Source of the DNA: Nymphaea colorata
Lineage: Eukaryota; Streptophyta; Magnoliopsida; Nymphaeales; Nymphaeaceae
Direction: 5' to 3'
DNA: 64,000 bases
NCBI RefSeq assembly: GCF_008831285.2
Contig: NC_045146.1
Coordinates: 18,181,289-18,245,288, forward strand
The notes beneath the pieces are model-generated. The model was not told the origin of the DNA and searched no databases. It saw nothing but the letters and a program-made list of their open reading frames with translations. The position numbers were made by a program, and so were the translations under genes. Shown here piece by piece: positions 22,302-34,407 of the stretch (its first letter is position 1; each line of letters begins with the position of its first letter).

Positions 22302-23036
22302 GTCACAACCCAAGCCTTCTAAATGGAGGTCGGTACATGAGATCGCCACATGCTTCAACTTATATGGTTGGGTTTTGAGTTCGAAACAGACCTTCAATGT
22401 ACCATCGAACTCGCAAATTTGCACTACGCCCTTCCTTTTGTTTTTAAATGAAAATAAAAGTTTAGCTCAATACTCAATTTGACTTAGTCCGGTGAGTAGA
22501 TTTGGACTTTGACTCGATATGAACTTTGTTTCTTAAAATTGGATTTGGGATGATCCAGTATTTTTATCAATTGAATTGGGCTTTTATATGATCTTCGTGG
22601 GATATTAGACTCAAACTTGGAATTGGTGATCAAACTGCAGAACAATTTTCTTTTAACAAAAGTGGCTAAATGGATTTAAATCGTATAAGTACTTGTGTTG
22701 AACGATCATAATGGAAGAGGCCGAGTTCCTTGAACGTGTGGAACGTCCTGTTTATTCGTGACAGCGTGGTGAAAATGGTCTTCGACGGTCTTCGACTTGG
22801 AGATTGAGCAGGTTTGTTGTGATTCGAAACGGTTCTTGACTGTCCTTCAATTCAGTGAAGCGTACAGATCGAATTGTTTTCTTTTTTGTTATTGTAAAAT
22901 GTTTAGATCTTTTAGTTGCTTGGATCCAAGAACTATTCTGACTCATTTCCAATCAGCTGATTTTTCTAATGTTGTCGAAAAAGATTTAGCAGCTCGTGTG
23001 CAACAAAGTCATTCCCTCTCCCGGCCCCTAAACTTT

Positions 23037-23466
23037 AAGGCTGCTTTATGACCTAATGGTTTTATAGTACATTTTTCAATTCGAGTGTCGTACATGCAAC
23101 CTAAGATCTAAGGTTGTTTCATGACATGGTGGACTTATAGTACACATTTCAATTCGAGTGTAGTACATACAACCTAAGATTTAAGGCTGCTTCATGACCT
23201 GGTAGTCTTATAGTACACCTTTCAATTTGAGTATCGTACATGCAACCTAAGATCTAAGGCTGTTTCATTACATGATGGACTTATAGTATACCTTTTAGTT
23301 CGAGTATCGTACATGCAACCTAAGATCTAAGGTTGCTTCATGACCTGATGGTCTTATAGTACACCTTTCAATTCGAGTGTCCTGCCTGTAACCTAAGGTC
23401 TAAAGCTGCTTCAGGACTTGGTGGTCTTATAATACATATTTCAATTCGAGTGTTGTATATGCAACC
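23037..23466. repeat. Six-copy 73-bp satellite
   Basis: Units beginning AAGGCTGCTTCATGACC (with variants) start at 23037, 23110, 23183, 23256, 23329 and 23402, exactly 73 bases apart; the last is slightly short. Each carries CAATTCGAGTGTCGTAC and CAACCTAAGATCT. Copies differ from one another by several substitutions, so the array is not very recent. It abuts the tRNA-like head at 23482-23545. Confidence 0.93.
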
Positions 23467-23481
23467 ATTTGCAATAGAAAA

Positions 23482-23545
23482 GAGTCGCACCCATGAGAAT
23501 GTGTCATCGAAGCGACACTCATGCCAATCAGTTATGCTACACCTT
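23482..23545 (-). mobile_element. tRNA-like SINE head joined to the 73-bp satellite
   Basis: Read on the minus strand, the stretch has an A-box-like TAGCATAACTGATTGGCA (23522-23539) and a B-box-like GGGTGCGACTC (23482-23492), spaced as in a tRNA-derived promoter. Continuing on the minus strand one enters the 73-bp units. The body of the SINE-like copy at 25122-25303 matches these units, supporting a shared family. Confidence 0.55.
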
Positions 23546-25121
23546 TCTAAGGAGCTTTTTTAAAAAAATAAATAAATAAAAACGTTCAGATTGATTTTAA
23601 CACTAAGTAAAAGTTTGAATGCGCAGTAAACATTCACTTTCTCGTGAAGGCTATCGCTTTCCTAACGAGAACGTGTGGTTTTTTTCTCTCCTGTGTGAAG
23701 TTATTCAGGGCTTAAACAAATACTTAATTTTGAAAGGTTATATTAAATTTTCAGAGTATCTTATCTTTGACTACCAAATGATTCTCCCATTAGTTGGGTT
23801 TGCAACGAAAGTTGCTTTAGTATACCCTAAAAGGGTGTGTGATTAAAGGAACATTCTTGGAATGCATATTCCTGGAACACATGTTTTTAAGAGCATCATG
23901 TTCTTTTTTGAGTACTCGTGTGTTATTTCTAGATCTGACAATCAAACATGAGACATAATCATATTATATTTTCTAAAACAATAACATGGTTTCTTTAGAG
24001 CAGATGCCCGGGAAAATGTGTTGAAGGGCCAGAGTGCTGTGAACAAGTCAGTTTAATTTTATGTTGGTGGTAAGACCCACTAGAGACAAGTTATTCTCAC
24101 CTTCAAACAAGCTCCAAACTGCCCCTGTTCTAGCAACCGTAAATTAATTGGAGAACCACAAATTCGAGATTCGCATTTCGCTTTAGATTCATCATTCATA
24201 GATCTAAAATCGGACTCGATTCCCTCTAACTTGGTATTCATAAATTGTACAATACAACCATTACAAGTTCACAATAATAAGAGGCGGAGCCAGAAATTTT
24301 TTTTCATGCATGAGACACTAAATATATAGTTAACAACCAAGTCTGCTCGTATTCATGAGGCAGTGACTCTGGTCTTATAGGGCTGCCCCATATAATTAGA
24401 CTCATGTCACCTAAATTCAACTATAAATTTAAGATTTCAGATTAGCTCTGCGGGGCACAGGCACTACGAAGACCTCACATATCCCTGTCCCTAACAATTC
24501 GGAACGACAAATCTTAAATCTTTGTTACAAACCGAAGATCTAAAATCTTGATCCCTAAGATCTCAAAATATCATATCACCTCGGATATGAGATGTGAGAT
24601 TGGAAACATACAAAAGCCCCTAAGAATCTTCCAACTTTGAAAGCATAAGCCAACCAACTTACAACTAAATGCGCCTTCAAGACTGAGTCTTCTTGTTTTC
24701 CGTCCACACCTGCCTGGGGTTTGGATTCAAAGACCCTCTAAGTTAGTCCAAAGTCACAGAGAGCCTCCCTTGGCTTGATTTGCTAGCTATCTGCCTAATG
24801 CCAGCTTATTTAGCCATATTTCAATGAATAGATAAGTAAAAAATTGACAAATTAAAGGAAAAACAATTATAGGCAACAATCAAGTTATGTATTCTTTGCT
24901 TGAGCCAGGTTTGGATCCCGGTCCATAGCCTACTTTGTAGATCCAAATCTTTGCTTTTTGGATCTGCCGCTCATTTGGACGGGTCGGCCGCCGCATGTTT
25001 TTGCTGAAAATGTTAGACTGGTTCAACAAAATGGTTTGTTGCAAGTTTTTTCTTAATGTTTGCTTAGGGGAAGCTGCCTTCCGTTTTAAACCTCAAGTCA
25101 TACCTTCTGTCTTCAAAGTTT

Positions 25122-25303
25122 CGGCTTGTTTCAGAGCTTGAGTGAACCTACAATACATCCTTCAACTCGAATGCTGGCGCTTGCCTCTGTTTGCGGCACA
25201 TGCTAGTAACGCCAATCAAAACGTGACAGCAATCATGGGATTTGAACCTCCGACAGTCGGACCCCTTGAGTGTAAGCCGCCTTGCCAATTGTGCTACGGA
25301 CAC
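25122..25303 (-). mobile_element. tRNA-derived SINE-like element
   Basis: On the minus strand the element opens near GTGTCCGTAGCACAATTGG, with A-box TAGCACAATTGG (25285-25296), and has B-box GGTTCAAATCC (25238-25248), a near-consensus pol III promoter. The body (25122-25190) includes the complement of TACATCCTTCAACTCGAATG, which aligns with the 73-bp satellite unit. No clear tail or target-site duplication was found. It could be a decayed tRNA gene, but the matching body argues for a SINE. Confidence 0.62.
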
Positions 25304-26063
25304 ATATCTGGCCTGGTTGTGACATTAGTCTTACATTAATGGGCCGGCCGGAACCTGAGTTAGGTTCATATATCTATTGACATGGGCCATCCATCCCTTA
25401 AGCCTATCAGGCAGCTGACATTCCGAACATATCCGTCTCAGGGCCTAACAAATCAGACCGGACCGAGCTGGGTGGACCCTAATTTGCACTGACACCTTTT
25501 TGAAACCTTTGTCTACTTTTAATTATTGTGTTTCAAGTGGGCCGGATAGGATTTTGGCACTCTTTTTAGCTTTAGTGAATTGGATCCTAACCGACCATAC
25601 ATGTATTTACATGCATCCGATCAGAACCAGCGGCAAAGCCAGAAAAATTTTATGCGAAGAAGCACTCATCACGTATTTTTTATATTTTAAGGGTCACTCA
25701 CATACATACCAAACAAATAGTTAAAAATACTAATTGAAGATAAACAGATCTGGAGGGGACCGAACCATTTGTAACCCTTTGAGTTTCATTTTCCTCGTGT
25801 TAACTTGAAAACAAATTTAGTTTTATTTTAACAACATGAGGAAACGACGCTCAGGGTGGAAGTGGAAGACTTTTTTTTTTTCATAACTACTAGCAGCAGA
25901 AAACCTTGAGCTTATTGTACCCTGTTTATACAGCAAATAAGTTCGGTCTATTCCTTTGGATATATTTGAAAAAAACACATATATTCAAAACCCTCCTGAC
26001 CCATTGTTTTTGTCTCTCAGGCCAAACCTAAGTTAGTAAGTCAACCCTCAGACCAATTCAAAC

Positions 26064-26104
<41 letters not shown>

Positions 26105-26671
26105 GCGTCTGTGTGTGAGAGAGAAAGAAAGAAACCTATATATGATTGGGCCCTGGCCTATCTTTATTAGCCCTGAGCATGGGCCCAATCAGACTAGTCG
26201 GACTTTTCAACTCGGTTCGGCCCAATGTCCAACCTTAATTGCCGGAGTCAGCATTTGAACTGGAAGAAAGAAAAGAGTCAAATGGGAAAAAGAAAGTGGA
26301 ATATTCAACCTTCCTCCCGCGTATGGAACTCAGGGGAATCTGAGTTGGCATCATCATTGGGATGCTGATGTCATGGACCTCCTTTCATGACGTCAGCAAC
26401 ACAAGATTGATATCAAAATCTCACCGTCCACGAGCCGCGTATGTGGACCGACAAGGTGGACTGCTGGCCGTACATCTCCAAAGCCCATGAGTCGTACCGC
26501 AATCGAGGGTAGAGGTGTTAGGCATGTGAGCGGATCCGGGTCTACCTTATTATGGATTTGGATCTTGGATTTGTAACGATCTGATCATGAGATGCAGTCT
26601 CTTGATGGTAGTTCCATGCAATCACTAGTTAGAGGTGTTTGAATGAGTGGAACATAGATAGACGCTTGTTA

Positions 26672-26943
26672 GGGGCTGTTTGGCATTTTTATCATACTGA
26701 ATTTATAAAATAATGATGTAGTATTTCATGAATTTATTATGAGGCAAATTCATGGGACGAGACAGTAAAAGTTTGTTATTATTGTCAAAATGTAGTATTT
26801 TGTAAATTTATCATATTTTATGAGGTAAATTCATTAAACAGTAAAAATTTGTTATTATTGTCAAATAGTAATGTAGTATTTTATGAATATATCAGTTAAA
26901 TTCATGGGACAGTAAAAGTCTGTTACTGTTGTCAAACAGCCCC
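26672..26943. mobile_element. Tourist-like (PIF/Harbinger) MITE
   Basis: The 272-bp element starts GGGGCTGTTTGGCA and ends with the complement (TGTCAAACAGCCCC). It is flanked by TTA at 26669-26671 and 26944-26946, the target-site size of PIF/Harbinger elements. Its interior consists of three tandem versions of a 70-80 bp unit with AAATTCATGGGACAG and TTGTTATTATTGTCAA. It has no coding capacity. Confidence 0.85.
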
Positions 26944-27549
26944 TTACAAACGTGTTTCACTTTATGCCGAAAAAATTGACTGAAAAGCCAAAAGTATCCC
27001 ACATGTTTGAGTTTTCAGTTTTAATGTTTGATTGAGCGTTGTGAGACTCAGACATACCCGGCATCCAAACATGCCCTCGAGAAGAAAGTGTCCCACATGT
27101 CCTTAATTATACATACAACAATGAAGGTCCCACCATTTGCGGGAACAGTGTGTTCCTTGACATGAGACGTTGTGCATTCCGCAGTCCGCTCATCTTTTAG
27201 GTGGTGTTTGATAGCCACAGATCGCTGATCGGACCTTAAATCTGTTGAGCTAGTAGTGGAGCTACTCTGTGAACACTGGCCACGCGAGCCCCTGAAATCT
27301 TGCATTGGGATTAAACTAGACTTAGGTTCAACTAGGTCCAGCCGCATGTGGTGCCCACACCAGACTTAAGTCAGTGCCCCGCAAGCACTCATTGTCCTAA
27401 ATGAGAGATCGGTTAGTGCCCATCACCTAAAATGTTCTGACTCCGCGACTTTACTCAGCAGCATGAAGTTCTTTCAAATAAAGAATCTGAAATCCATATA
27501 TTTGATATCTGCCAGGGGCTGGTTCTACGTCAAATCTATTGTTTCAACT

Positions 27550-27780
27550 CTCACGGTGAGAGAGAGAGAGAAGAAGAGAGAGAGAGAGAAGAAGAAGAAG
27601 AAGAGGGTGAAGGGAAGAAAGAGAGAGACAAGAAAAAGAAAACCCTCAACCATGGTTGTTGAGGGTTTTAGAATGAGTAATAGAGTGAGTGTTAAAGAAG
27701 CCATAGAAATAGAAACAACTCTGAGTGAAAAGAGAGGGAGCGAGAAAAAAAAGAAAAAAGAAGAAGAAGAAGAAAAGCCC
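27550..27780. repeat. GA-rich low-complexity DNA with a palindrome
   Basis: GA and GAA tracts surround a hairpin-forming sequence: arms AAAACCCTCAA (27639-27649) and TTGAGGGTTTT (27659-27669) around a CATGG-centred loop. A similar but diverged pair of words (GCCCTGAGCCGTGG and TGTTGAGGGTTTT) follows at 27776-27807. Confidence 0.7.
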
Positions 27781-29465
27781 TGAGCCGTGGCTGTTGAGGG
27801 TTTTAGAGAGTCTTAAAAAACCAAAGAAATAGATAGAAACGTAGGATTCAAAGCCCTCTACACCAACCAACTCGTTGAAAAAGAGAGATAAAAAGGACAG
27901 AAAACAAAGCCCATTGGCGATGGCTGCCGATGGATTTCAGAGACAGAAAGAAAGCGACCTGCTCTAGGTTAGATATGAAGCTCTTTGTACTAGAATGGGC
28001 GAAAACAATTTTTTTGGTTAACAATGAAAAATTTACCCCAAAAAAAAAAGGCAAGTTCAGCCTTTGAAGAGGTAACAAAACATTCTCGTTTGAATATGTC
28101 ATGTTTAACTGCTTAAAATAACATATACCATCAAAAGTTGGGAATTAAAAAACTTCTAGAAATCTTTATATTTGTATCTGATTTGAGTCCAAATTTGATC
28201 CTTTTTTCCATTTGGTCAGATTCAACGGAGAGATTAACCAGTCTGGTTAGATTAAGGTAAAAATAGCTAGCTGTAGCGCAGCTTGCCGATATTCTTTTTG
28301 ACCAATCTACGCCACCGCCCACTCAGAATCAATAAACCGGCAATACTTTAACCTCCTCTCACATGTCTGTATTCTATTTTTATATGGGAGAAATTGGATC
28401 GAATGCATATTGCTTTCCTACGAAAAGATGCCCTCCATTATGAACAACATAATAATAATAATTCTTGAACGGTAAAGAGAACACAAATGAATGAGATACA
28501 TCATAAATTTTTGTTACAGCCGGCAGTCTTAAAGAAAGAAAATCATCTTATTAACTAACCCTAATCTCACTGATAAAGAGATCAGGGCAACATTAGAGAC
28601 TTACAAATAACATCAGCCAAAAAATACTCTTTCCTAAGATGTTTCCCATCAACCCAATTGCAAGGTTACTTGAAGTGATCGAGCAATTGAATATATAAAT
28701 CAGATTTTAAAGTTTGAGTTCATTCAATGGCATTCTATTTGTTGGCTTAAAGTTGGAAAGCACTTTCGGATGCCACAGTTATCGACATTACAGTTGACGG
28801 ATGTGTGTGTGTGTGTGTGTGTGACTGCGCAAGTCACCTAATACGAGAAAAATAGATTGTACGTATCTCACAATAACCTTCAGAAAGCAATGGCTCAAAA
28901 AAAAGTTATTTGATGTTCATGAGAGAAAACAATGAAAGAGCCATTTTTCAAATGTAAGAACTTCACGATATAGTTAGTGGTGGCTGCGTACTGATGTATC
29001 CATGACTTAGAGTGGCCTTCGGTAGCTATCAAATTGGCAGGTGAAATTCATGAGTACCTAAGAATCAGGTGGAACCTTCGCAGGTGCATGTCTACCCAAG
29101 TTCGTGATTGAATGCATTCTACAGTTCTAATAAGAAAAGTCCACTGGCCCCTCGTCCATTATCAGGTAGCAAAAAATACTTCGTATCTGGAAAAGAAAAA
29201 TTTGTCTTGATCTTCATTCTCTGATTCCAAGCATGCTCTAAGATTGCAGAGGGTTAAGGACCCAGGTATAAAGAGAAGAAGATAACTCAGAAAACAACAA
29301 AAATTTGCGTTCATATGATCAGATGACATGCGCTAACAGAAATTTGCACGCAATGAAGCTACAACAATCATTGGAACCGGGAGTGATTGCACATATACCA
29401 AAACTTCTATGGCTACAAAGTGACTGACATCCAGGTCAAGTGAAAGAGAGAAACTAACCCTTATA

Positions 29466-32400
29466 TTATAGTTCTTCCTTCAGATAAGTAGGACCAGGCT
29501 TGAAAGGGTCAGTTTCCATGTATGCCTCTGGCCGGTAAAACCCAGCCTCATTCATACGGTTACTCAGAACATGGAATATGGCTTTCTTTGATCCACCATA
29601 TTCGTCGCGATTCCTCTCAACATACATCTTTGCTTCATGTGCTACCTCATTCACAAAATCAAATCTGTTCTCTTCCCGTAGCATCAGCCTATCAATGTCC
29701 AATGTCATAAGCTTTCCAGTTTCCCTGATCTTCCTCACTTGTTCTTCCAGAAAAGGAATCCGGTCCAGCTTATAAGTCAACATATCATCCTTCTTTGTCT
29801 GCAAGAACAAACAGCACATTACCATATTAGAAAAAGCTGACAAAAAGGTGTTTCATTTATTTTTATTTTTGTTCTCTTCTCTGGACCAATGTAGGTTAGA
29901 AAATAAGATCGAATACCAAGATGCAGTCGCCTCTCTTGGTGTGTAGATAAAATTTATCTTTGCTGGGATTCCTCGTTTGTCAGCCAAGGATAAATTTTTT
30001 CTCCAATTCAACTTGGTTAAAAACCATGAGCCCATGACTCCCAAGAATTTGGGCCTTGCATTATACAACCAAGGTTAAGCATGCAACGAGAAATTACAAA
30101 TGCATGAGCAAATGGGAAAAAAAAAATAACTGGATTCTTTTTTTCCCCTTCCATTGATTATACAATTACCGATCAGCAGGAGGCATCCAAAGAAAATTAT
30201 TACTCTGATGCTGCACAGCCACAGCCTACAGGTGTACAAATTTTAACTATATGTAGAATGAACTAATTTTGATGGTACAGTCCAGGCTTTTATAGAGCTT
30301 CACATCTCACATAACAGTCGTCATTAGAAAAATTCAAGGATGGCCTTACTTGCTGGCTTAATTAACACATTTGGTATATGTAAACATAATTGCATCTACC
30401 AAACTAAACAAGACTGTCATATGAATTTCTCAAGAGAACAAATCAGTCAGGTTTTAAAACATTTTCCTCCAGATGATGTGTGCCAAGCAGTAATGGACCT
30501 AATTACTTGGTGTACTAGCCATTCCTTGTTCTATAAAATTCTGGCCTTCATCCTCTAGATGATGAGGGAAAAAAATATAATCCACCTACCTGAAAAATAT
30601 CATGAAGAGAGAAGAAGGTGTTTGATTTCATCGGTTTGTCAGTGGGAAGGTCAAAGGTCATGAATGTAGGCCTTACAATGTTGAGTTACTATAAGCTGGA
30701 CAATACTACTGAACTTCTTACCTCTATGAAAGAGTAGTTTCTCGTAGTGTTCGTAACAAACATTCAGAATTCGCTCCACATAGTTGACCATGTTGTTTGT
30801 CTGGTAGAACATTCAAAATGGAGGTTTGGGATGGCATTGAAATTCCAAAAATTCACCAATCTTTGTGCTATTTCTACTTGGACATGCACATTTATGCTGC
30901 CTATATCAACGAATTATGATGCTTGTTGGGGGATAAAGATGCACTTGTAAACTCTTCTCTGTTAATCAGCATACGTGTTTAGCAGAATGACTGCTGTTAT
31001 GCATTGTAGCCTGTATGTCTCCGTCAATATCAATCTCCAAGGCAGCATTACTATTAATAACTTTCTGTAATGATGATCTAAACATTGAACTTGTGGTGTT
31101 GGTATTTTATATTCCCAATGACATGCATACTATCTGGAATAATGCCCAAAACATGCTAAAGATTTGGGAATAGTGCTCAAACAATAGAATATTAGAAATT
31201 AGTTTAAACTTTAAAGAACCAACCTAGAAACTTACGATACAAAGTTCAGTCAGTAAACTAACAAGTTCCTACAGAGCACGCATGCATGTTCTTTCACAGT
31301 CTAAGATTAATCATCTGGTTAACTATTCTAGGCTCCAACCTTATGGAGGTGGGAATGTAAATACTGTTAAGGGCACAGCAATCGACAGATTAATGACAAA
31401 CAAAAATGCAGTAGTTTTAGCTTTCCAACATAGTACTGTAGAGATATTAATTGTATCCAACATCCGAAGAAGGAAACTCAGTCATGGCTACAGTAGTTAC
31501 ATGCAAGCATCCACCAGAAAATTTTGCAATTGCTGCTGCAAATACTAAGAAAGGCAAGGTGCCTGCTGAAAATCTATTAATGGTGATTCTCCTGTTGTAG
31601 GTTCTAATGATGGAAACTTCCTCAATCAGGATGCCTCCTAATTGGTGAAGAACACAACATGGAGCACAGGTTACTAACAAGCCTCCCAAGTCAAATTAAA
31701 TTGGCCGTCAACTAGAATTTGATTCATTTTGGCAAAATCAGCTACATGATACATATATTGACGAGTGATGACATTGGAATTGGCAATTTAGATCCGAAGA
31801 TGGCCGCTAAGAATAATGGTAATAGGTAATATTGCGATGACCACATTTAGGACGGAATTAACAGAAGACAGAAGCCTAAGTCATGGTCAGCATAAGGGGA
31901 ATAGGAAATGGGGAAGCAGTTTGGTAACGGAATTGAGAAGGTACTTCAAAAGTTTAGATGCTCCGAGGATGCAAAAGACGAGTAGGAAGCAGCACATGGT
32001 ATTGCTCAGGAAGTGTTAGTTGGAAATTTAAAATTCTAGCAATTTGATGCAAATTCAGAAGTTTTAGGAAAAAAGAACACAATGTAAGAACGAAAGTAAC
32101 ACGGAAATAGAGGTTCCCATTATTAGTAATCAGCTTCGAGTTCGGTAATTGACTTGGGATTCCTGAGGCCCTACTTATTCCAAGTAATTCCGGTATCTGT
32201 GGTGTACATAAGCTTACTAGCAAAGGTCACCATGCCATCCATAGGTTAGATGGCAACAAGAGAACAAGACTTGGCTCCATTCCAAAACTATCGAGTTGAT
32301 CTTTTCAACCAAAGTCCAAGACTCGCTCCTCGATATGTCGCATCCTGAGTCAAATGAGCAATATCACAAGCAAACTACACAATCTCCTTAGATATTTCAT

Positions 32401-32572
32401 TTGAAACAAGTCTAAGCAGAATTTTCTTGTCATCGCCCTGCTTGCCTACTGGAAAAGAAAATAGGTTACTCCAATAAAAAGAGAAGCAACCACTGAATTA
32501 CGCAACAGCCTGCTTCCAGATTTAGCCCTTTGACTTAAGAAAAAGATACCTCAAAGAGGTGTCGACATTGAG

Positions 32573-32611
<39 letters not shown>

Positions 32612-33132
32612 CGTTCTAGAAGATTGAGGAGAATCAACAATTTGAAAGCTCATTTCCTTGTCATGCTATCTTAAACAAAAATATGGAAGGGGAGATGAAT
32701 TACCAACTTCCTTCTCCTCCATATTCTGCGAGAACTGTGTTTTTGTGATGGTTGTTCATCACTGACCTGAGAAAAGCAAAAAAAGGAGAAGGATTACATT
32801 TCCTTCTTACTTCGCCTCCTGATGAAGAAAGGAGAAGAGAAAAAAAACATGAAAGGGAAGAAAAGAGCTCCACAAGCATGCTTACCTTGGCAGAGACGCG
32901 GGAAGAAGAGAAACTGCAATTCCTTATTCCACCAAAAGTCCCGCTGCCGAAGGTGACCTGACGAAGAGAAAAAGACGAGGAGAAAATAACAATGGGAGCA
33001 ACGAAAACCCACCTATCAGAGTCAGAGAGAACCGTAAAGATGAAGAAAGCCTCACGAAGAAGCGGAGATGAGACTTACCGTCGACGTGGTGGTAGGATGA
33101 AAGACGCCGGCGAGAGAAGCCAAAGCAGCCAT
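29466..33132 (-). CDS. PTAC7: pTAC7-like plastid transcriptionally active chromosome protein
   Basis: Four exons on the minus strand: 33079-33132, 32886-32957, 32704-32766 and 29466-29798, all phase 0, giving 173 aa. The first two exons encode a Ser/Thr/Ala-rich leader starting MAALASLAGVF, typical of a plastid transit peptide. The third ends RRIWRRRKL and the last opens TKKDDMLTYKLDRIPFLEEQ, then NRFDFVNEVAHEAKMYV, RDEYGGSKKAI and, near the end, GFYRPEAYMETDPFKPGP. This basic patch plus acidic, helix-rich domain agrees with what I recall of Arabidopsis pTAC7 (At5g24314, 161 aa), a small protein of the plastid RNA polymerase (PEP) complex needed for plastid gene expression. Intron 3 is 2.9 kb. 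Donors are GTAAGT, GTAAGC and GTAATT. Start is the only ATG of exon 1. Confidence 0.85.
32578..32609. repeat. GA/CT tract in pTAC7 intron 3
   Basis: About 32 bases of AG repeats, read as CT on the gene's strand, roughly 95 bases after the intron 3 donor. Confidence 0.9.
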
Positions 33133-34407
33133 TACATTCTCTCCCTCCCTCCCTCGTTTCCAGGAAATTTATCGATCAACAGCAAGCAACCACCTTGGCC
33201 TACCGAGGCAGATAAGGTATTCGGTTCGAGAGTATCGCTCAAAACAAGGCGAGAGAGTCAGTCAGAGACCCACCCACCCCAACGTCAGTATCACTCGGAC
33301 AAGCGACGTCGCTTGCAAGAGGCGTTTAAGGGCAAGAGACTTCTTAGAAAATCTTCTCTCGCCTCCGTTTGTTCCATTTGCCTTTCCCCACAAGGAAGCT
33401 GGACTTACGCTACACCACTATTCTATTTCAGTCAGCGATGGAAAGGGGAAAAAAAAGAGAAAAGAAAAGATGGAACCAACTTTTATTTCAAAATGCAGTC
33501 ACATGAGTTCACCTTCTTGGAGTTACTTAAGAGTTCACCTACTTGGTAAAACTCTCATTGATCACTCGGGTCCTTAATGAGTCATTAGCAATAGAAACAG
33601 TAATAAACTATTCCATAAATAAATTTGTTTCAAAAATTGAGATAAATTTATGAAACATTATGTTATAGTACTCAATGAACTCGTTTCAATCTTTATGATA
33701 GATTCATGGAACAATCTTCACCAATGACCCAAAGATCCTACCTTATTAGATTAGGTTGATTTGAACTTCAAACTCGTTACATGCATGCAAAAATAAGGTT
33801 ATGCAATAACCAAGTTTAAGAGCTTCTAAAAAGTTGTAAACTGGAAACACTTTTGTGAGGAACCAATCTTCGGCCCCTTAAACCCATCGCTTAAGTTGGT
33901 GTCGACGTATTTTTTGGTCGCTTTGCCACATCTAAACCCTTGGGACCTGTTTGTTTCGTTCAGTAGGCAACAAAAGAAAAAAAAAAATTGACTTCAGCAT
34001 ACAAGCGATTTTGGAATTTTAGTTGTCTCCGTCTCTTTCTCCCATTACATTTTTCTCTCCAAATTTTCAGGATCTATTTCCTTAGTTTCTTCTTCTTTTG
34101 ACAGCCACGATTTGCCTAGTACATACACTAACTTCTACTCTCGCCAGCTTACTCAACAGCTTCACCTCATTCATTATATTTTCCTACTTCATGTTCGTTA
34201 ACTTTATATCAGAGCTTAGCTATGACTATGAGTACCATTTTTTGATATTTTTTTGTATATATTTTGAATCTCTGTCCTCTCCGTGAAATGGTGTGTTGAC
34301 GTTTTTAAAAACTGAGGTCCAGACTATATCATACTGCCATTATGTGATTATATATCTTCCTCTTTCCCTTTTACGTATTTGTGCAGCGGAAGAGGGAGAA
34401 ATTGAAG
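33133..34407. other. Divergent promoter region between pTAC7 and VTE6
   Basis: The two start codons point away from each other across 1275 bp. The pTAC7 side is GC-richer with CT tracts (5' leader). A segment at about 33575-33725 has weak inverted-repeat character and the words AATAGAAACAGTAATAAAC and GATTCATGGAACA, like the MITE at 43731, but the ends are not clean. No other gene is seen. Confidence 0.5.

Larger units (their letters stand above)
21324..29465. other. Gene-free, repeat-rich 8-kb region
   Basis: Between the WRKY start and the pTAC7 stop codon I find no supported gene. It contains a TA tract, the second CTCGA-rich repeat, a 73-bp satellite with a tRNA-like head, a second SINE-like copy, fragments with hAT-like termini (24287 and 25629), a TA/CATA tract (26065-26103), a Tourist-like MITE, GA-rich DNA with a palindrome (27550-27780) and a TG tract (28801-28822). 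Open frames in it are short and lack domains. Confidence 0.6.

Noticed and set aside
23037-23466. Regularly spaced repeats resembling a CRISPR array
   Set aside because: The 73-bp units are contiguous with no unique spacers, in a plant nuclear setting; it is a satellite.
25238-25303. Functional tRNA gene on the minus strand
   Set aside because: The pol III boxes are good, but the acceptor stem does not close convincingly and the following body matches a repeat family.
32992-33549. 185-codon plus-strand open frame opposite pTAC7 exons
   Set aside because: It overlaps the pTAC7 transit-peptide exon on the other strand and has a low-complexity charged composition with no domain.
33575-33725. 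Another Tourist-like MITE in the pTAC7-VTE6 spacer
   Set aside because: It shares internal words with the MITEs at 26672 and 43731, but the ends are too diverged and no clear target-site duplication was found.
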